Shown here one piece after another: positions 13,904 through 16,900 of a stretch of 16,900 bases of DNA. Position 1 is the first letter of the stretch. Each line of letters begins with the position of its first letter. The position numbers and the translations under genes are program-made. The notes below the pieces were generated by a model. The model saw nothing but the letters and a program-made list of their open reading frames with translations. It did no database searches and had not been told where the DNA came from. Source of the stretch: Lachnospiraceae bacterium UBA7598 (GTDB lineage: Bacteria > Bacillota > Clostridia > Lachnospirales > Lachnospiraceae). The stretch spans positions 4,022 through 20,921 of the forward strand of contig DLQV01000049.1 of the NCBI GenBank assembly GCA_002474415.1. The letters are read 5' to 3'.

Positions 13904-15598
13904 TTATACCCCATAAAATTTCATCAACGCATCGTATACATTCATTTTTCCATAGCCCCAGGCAGTATTTGGATAGGATACGTCCGGGTTCCTTTCGCAC
14001 CCGCGAATCAGAATATTTCCGATCTGCACCGAATTTAAAAGCAGTCTTCTCCCACGGCTGTTTCCCCACTCCATGATCTGTGCGCATGCCCCTGCTGTAA
14101 TTGCCGCAGCAGCACTCGTTCCCGTCAGCGTCACATAATTGCCAAGCCTCCCCACCGCCTGCACGCCTACCGCCGGGGCAACAAAATCCGGTTTTACGAC
14201 CGACGTGATCGTATACCCCCTTCCAGAATTCAGATATAAAATTCCATTTTTCTGATCCACGCCTCCCACGCCGATCGGAATTTCCGCTGAAGATGGAACT
14301 GTCAGCGTCACATCCGGATCCGGGCGCAAAAACACCACATCTTTTTCTAACATCCCGGTCATTGGAAGCCAGATATGAAATTGTCCTGTAATTGTAGTAT
14401 TGGGATTGACATACAGTGTCCAGATCCCCGCCGCCGGATTTTCAAACCGGATAAACACCAGCTGATCGCCCCGCGTGCGTCCCACCTGTGCATAATCAAT
14501 TGCCACCCTTGTTCCTTCCAATATAAATTCCTGTTCCTGATGCGAATTTCCGGGCACATTCTGTGCCGGCATAAAAGTTCCTCCCGGCGAACGCACCGCC
14601 ACCACAAACAATTCCGGCGCACTGGCCCACAATTCGAGATAAAACCCACGCATCTGCTGTTCCACATTCACTTCTACCTCAATCATAGAATTTCCATCGC
14701 TTTTTCCATAAAAATGATGTCTGGCATTTGCCTCGTTTCCCGTTGCCACAACCGCACACCGGCGCCATCTGCCCGCAATATCATTGAGAAGTTCGGAAAG
14801 ATTGCTGCCTCCGGAATGGCTTCCGTTGTTTGTGCCGACACCAAGACACAGCACAAGGGGCCGTCCCAGTTTTCTTGCCGTCTGCTCCAGATATTCAATG
14901 GCCGCCATGATATCGTTTTCCTGATAGACAAGTGTTTCCTGTGGAATGTAAAAAAAATCTTTCAGATACGGTTTTGCCGGTTTTAACTTTACAACCAGAA
15001 GTTCCGCATAAGGGGCCGCCCCCGTAAATCCGGCCTGCAGATCTTCACTTCCGCAGGCAATACTTGCCAGCATGGTTCCGTGCCCGTCCTCATCCGTCAC
15101 CGGAACCAGCTCCCGCGGATGTTCCTGTTCCAGCGCCTCATTGATTTCTTTTTGCGTATATTCCGTTCCGTACAAAAATCCCTGCGGTGTATTTTCCTCC
15201 CCTGCCGGAATACTCTGATCCCAGATTGCCCGGATTCTTGTACTCCCATCGGCATTCCGGAAACAGGGCAGTTCATAAGAAATTCCCGTGTCAATAAATC
15301 CAATAAAAATACCCTGTCCCCGAAGGGACAGGGCTGGCTGATTCTGCAGCTGCAAAATACCGGTTGTCTCAAGTGCAAGCGTATCCAGCAGCCCGAAACA
15401 TTTTGGAATAACCGAATATCCATATGTCTCGATGCTCAGCTGCGGCACCTCATCCCGGTTAAAATACTCTGTCACAAATTTTTCACCGATATCCTGTATA
15501 CATTCTGCCCGATCATCAGAAATCTCCAAAGACTCTCTTGCAATCAGAATATCATAGGTATTGTTGGAGCGGATCATTTCATCACAATTCATATCCAT
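13904..15598 (-). CDS. Csp-like subtilisin-family (S8) serine protease
   Basis: 564 residues from the ATG at 15598, which has GGGAG 6 nt upstream. A GTG at 15613 would add five residues but has a poorer site. Seen: an N-terminal region of about 80 residues that may be a prodomain, then the peptidase domain with Asp103 (GFIDTGISY), His173 (DEDGHGTMLASIA), the oxyanion Asn288 (VVATGNEANA) and Ser495 (LTGTSAAAAITAG). All triad residues are intact. Between Asn and Ser lies a beta-rich insert of about 130 residues (IEVEVNVEQQMRGFYLELWA...GIWTLYVNPNTTITGQFHIWLP), like the jelly-roll domain of clostridial Csp proteases. No signal peptide, so cytosolic or spore-packaged. Known: CspB of Clostridium activates the cortex hydrolase SleC at germination; many Lachnospiraceae carry further copies of unknown role. 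It follows the GH42 gene after 57 nt and may be read with it. No clear terminator after it. Confidence 0.88.
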   Translation of the reverse strand: MDMNCDEMIRSNNTYDILIARESLEISDDRAECIQDIGEKFVTEYFNRDEVPQLSIETYGYSVIPKCFGLLDTLALETTGILQLQNQPALSLRGQGIFIGFIDTGISYELPCFRNADGSTRIRAIWDQSIPAGEENTPQGFLYGTEYTQKEINEALEQEHPRELVPVTDEDGHGTMLASIACGSEDLQAGFTGAAPYAELLVVKLKPAKPYLKDFFYIPQETLVYQENDIMAAIEYLEQTARKLGRPLVLCLGVGTNNGSHSGGSNLSELLNDIAGRWRRCAVVATGNEANARHHFYGKSDGNSMIEVEVNVEQQMRGFYLELWASAPELFVVAVRSPGGTFMPAQNVPGNSHQEQEFILEGTRVAIDYAQVGRTRGDQLVFIRFENPAAGIWTLYVNPNTTITGQFHIWLPMTGMLEKDVVFLRPDPDVTLTVPSSAEIPIGVGGVDQKNGILYLNSGRGYTITSVVKPDFVAPAVGVQAVGRLGNYVTLTGTSAAAAITAGACAQIMEWGNSRGRRLLLNSVQIGNILIRGCERNPDVSYPNTAWGYGKMNVYDALMKFYGV

Positions 15599-15655
15599 AG
15601 GAAGCTCCCACACTTCTTTTCCGTAACTATATGCACAAAACCGCCAGAATAGAAC

Positions 15656-16900
15656 TTATTCTTTCACACATGCCACGCCATACGGTTCAAGTGTAAGAAT
15701 TCCTTTTATCCACTCTCCGGTCAGAAGATCGATTCCCTGTGCACCGGAAACGATCTGCGGCTCGGTCGTATCATTCAGATAAAATACATACTGCATACCA
15801 TCCGCTTCGCGTGTGTGACGTTCCACACCATACGGAAGTTTATACATGGAAACTCCCGCTTTTTTCAGTGTACGCGCATACAGGCGCTGCATGGAAGCAT
15901 CGTCCAGCCGGGCCGCGATATACATGGCACTGCCTTTTTTGCATGTGCGCTCCGTCACTGCTGCCATTCCTTTGTAATAATCCTGCTCATAGGTACCAAG
16001 CACGTTTGTACCATCTGCCACGCGCAGAACTTCCGCATAATCCCGCACTTCCCCTTCCGGCATTTCACCGAAATGTACGCGGTTGCGGTCGGACGGATAC
16101 AGCGTATCAATTTCCTCACTGATCACGCCAAAGAGATCCTTTAATCCGTCTCCCGGAAATCCGCCCAGATAATTGAGCTGGTTTTCATCCACATATCCGG
16201 TCACATAGGTTGCGATCAGATGACCGCCCTGTTCCACAAACTGTTTCATGCGCTCCCCGACATGTGGATGCAGCAGATACAGCATCGGCGCCACAATCAC
16301 GGAATAACCGATATAGTCCTCTTCACTGGAAATCACATCCACATCCACGCCAAGTGCCGACAGATTGCGGTAAGCTTTCCGGCAGGTCTTAATATAGTTG
16401 CGGGTGGACTCTGCCAGACCCTTCATTCCCTCTGTTGCCCAGAGACTGTCCCAGTCGTATAACACGGCTACCGGTGCTTTTACTACCGTCCCTGCCATTT
16501 CTTTGAGTTTCTTTAATTCTTCTCCAAGATCCGCCACTTCACGAAAGACTCTGGTATCATCCGTTCCGAGATGATCCACAACCGCCCCATGGTACTGCTC
16601 GAACGATCCTCTTCCTTTGCGCCACTGAAAATACTGCACCGTATCGGAACCGAGAGCCACTGCCTGCAGCGAAGCCAGCCGGTGTACACCCGGACGCTTC
16701 ATTTTATTAAACGGATGCCAGTTGACAAGCCCCGGTGCACTCTCCATCAGCATAAACGGCTGCTCTTTTTTCAGGCAACGAATCATGGCATGATCAAACG
16801 CATTTTCTGTCATCGTATCCGAAAACGACTCCTCATCATTGTGAAACCGCGGATAAGAATCCCAGGACACCACATCCAGCGGCTGCTGCATTTTATGATA
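15656..16900 (-). CDS. Beta-galactosidase, glycoside hydrolase family 42 (C-terminal part; 5' end outside window)
   Basis: The frame is open through the right edge (TAT CAT AAA precede the first ATG at 16891), so that ATG is internal and the N-terminal part of the barrel with the acid/base Glu is missing. Seen (counting from that Met): PLDVVSWDSYP at 4-14; the nucleophile Glu50 in FMLMESAPGLVNW; then ALGSDTVQYFQWRKGRGSFEQYHGAVVDH (78-106), the end of the TIM barrel; then the trimerisation/Rossmann-like domain starting at VAVLYDWDSLWA (141-152) with VIVAPMLYLL and GGHLIATYVTGYVDE; and a small beta C-terminal domain ending LEPYGVACVKE. No signal peptide can be judged. Known: GH42 enzymes free terminal galactose from lactose, galacto-oligosaccharides or arabinogalactan fragments, inside the cell. 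No transporter or regulator is visible in this window. Confidence 0.93.
   Translation of the reverse strand, partial: YHKMQQPLDVVSWDSYPRFHNDEESFSDTMTENAFDHAMIRCLKKEQPFMLMESAPGLVNWHPFNKMKRPGVHRLASLQAVALGSDTVQYFQWRKGRGSFEQYHGAVVDHLGTDDTRVFREVADLGEELKKLKEMAGTVVKAPVAVLYDWDSLWATEGMKGLAESTRNYIKTCRKAYRNLSALGVDVDVISSEEDYIGYSVIVAPMLYLLHPHVGERMKQFVEQGGHLIATYVTGYVDENQLNYLGGFPGDGLKDLFGVISEEIDTLYPSDRNRVHFGEMPEGEVRDYAEVLRVADGTNVLGTYEQDYYKGMAAVTERTCKKGSAMYIAARLDDASMQRLYARTLKKAGVSMYKLPYGVERHTREADGMQYVFYLNDTTEPQIVSGAQGIDLLTGEWIKGILTLEPYGVACVKE

Noticed and set aside
15599..15613. GTG start for the Csp-like protease
   Set aside because: It overlaps the purine stretch that better serves the ATG at 15598; the difference is only five residues.
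1..16900. CRISPR arrays, insertion sequences, toxin-antitoxin or phage-defence genes
   Set aside because: No regularly spaced repeats, transposase motifs or defence domains were found on either strand.

Overview
The window looks like chromosomal, mostly housekeeping DNA from a Gram-positive, probably anaerobic member of the Clostridia, most likely Lachnospiraceae. This rests on protein styles I recognise (Csp-like S8 peptidase, a small 'KYKKEKANRKK' membrane protein, a Cys-rich insert in the acetolactate synthase, a short PAS protein), strong AGGAGG ribosome sites, sigma-A style promoters and a tRNA without encoded CCA. The genus cannot be fixed by eye. I see no phage, transposase, integrase, CRISPR or toxin-antitoxin genes.

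Layout. A flavin reductase gene (37-546, +) ends at a bidirectional terminator. It converges there with a tight minus-strand operon read from about 5210 down to 612: thyA, folA, an AEC-family carrier, ilvB and ilvN. This links dTMP/folate metabolism to branched-chain amino acid synthesis. Upstream lies a tRNA-dihydrouridine synthase gene (-). It diverges from a TVP38/TMEM64 (VTT) membrane protein gene (+) that has an excellent promoter and a TTG start. A short PAS protein with a cysteine cluster converges on the VTT gene with 2 bp between them. Next come tRNA-Gly(GCC) (-) with its own promoter and terminator, a membrane-anchored protein resembling a degenerate FMN_bind domain (+), and a small one-pass membrane protein (-).

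From 8696 to the right edge everything is on the minus strand: proC and argJ (proline and ornithine/arginine synthesis), a six-TM chemoreceptor-like protein without HAMP, a si-type citrate synthase, a Csp-like subtilisin-family protease with an intact triad, and the C-terminal part of a GH42 beta-galactosidase cut by the window edge. Citrate synthase, ArgJ and ProC all serve the 2-oxoglutarate/glutamate family of amino acids, though promoters and terminators separate them into several units.

The most interesting points are: a symmetric four-cysteine insert (CX6CX3CX6C) near the ThDP site of IlvB; a stand-alone PAS protein ending in a CX2CX7CX2CX6C cluster; the thyA-folA-carrier-ilvBN operon with stop codons fused to Shine-Dalgarno sites; an FMN_bind-like protein lacking the flavinylation motif; and inverted repeats placed over the thyA and citrate synthase promoters. 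I found no clear new multi-gene defence or mobile system.
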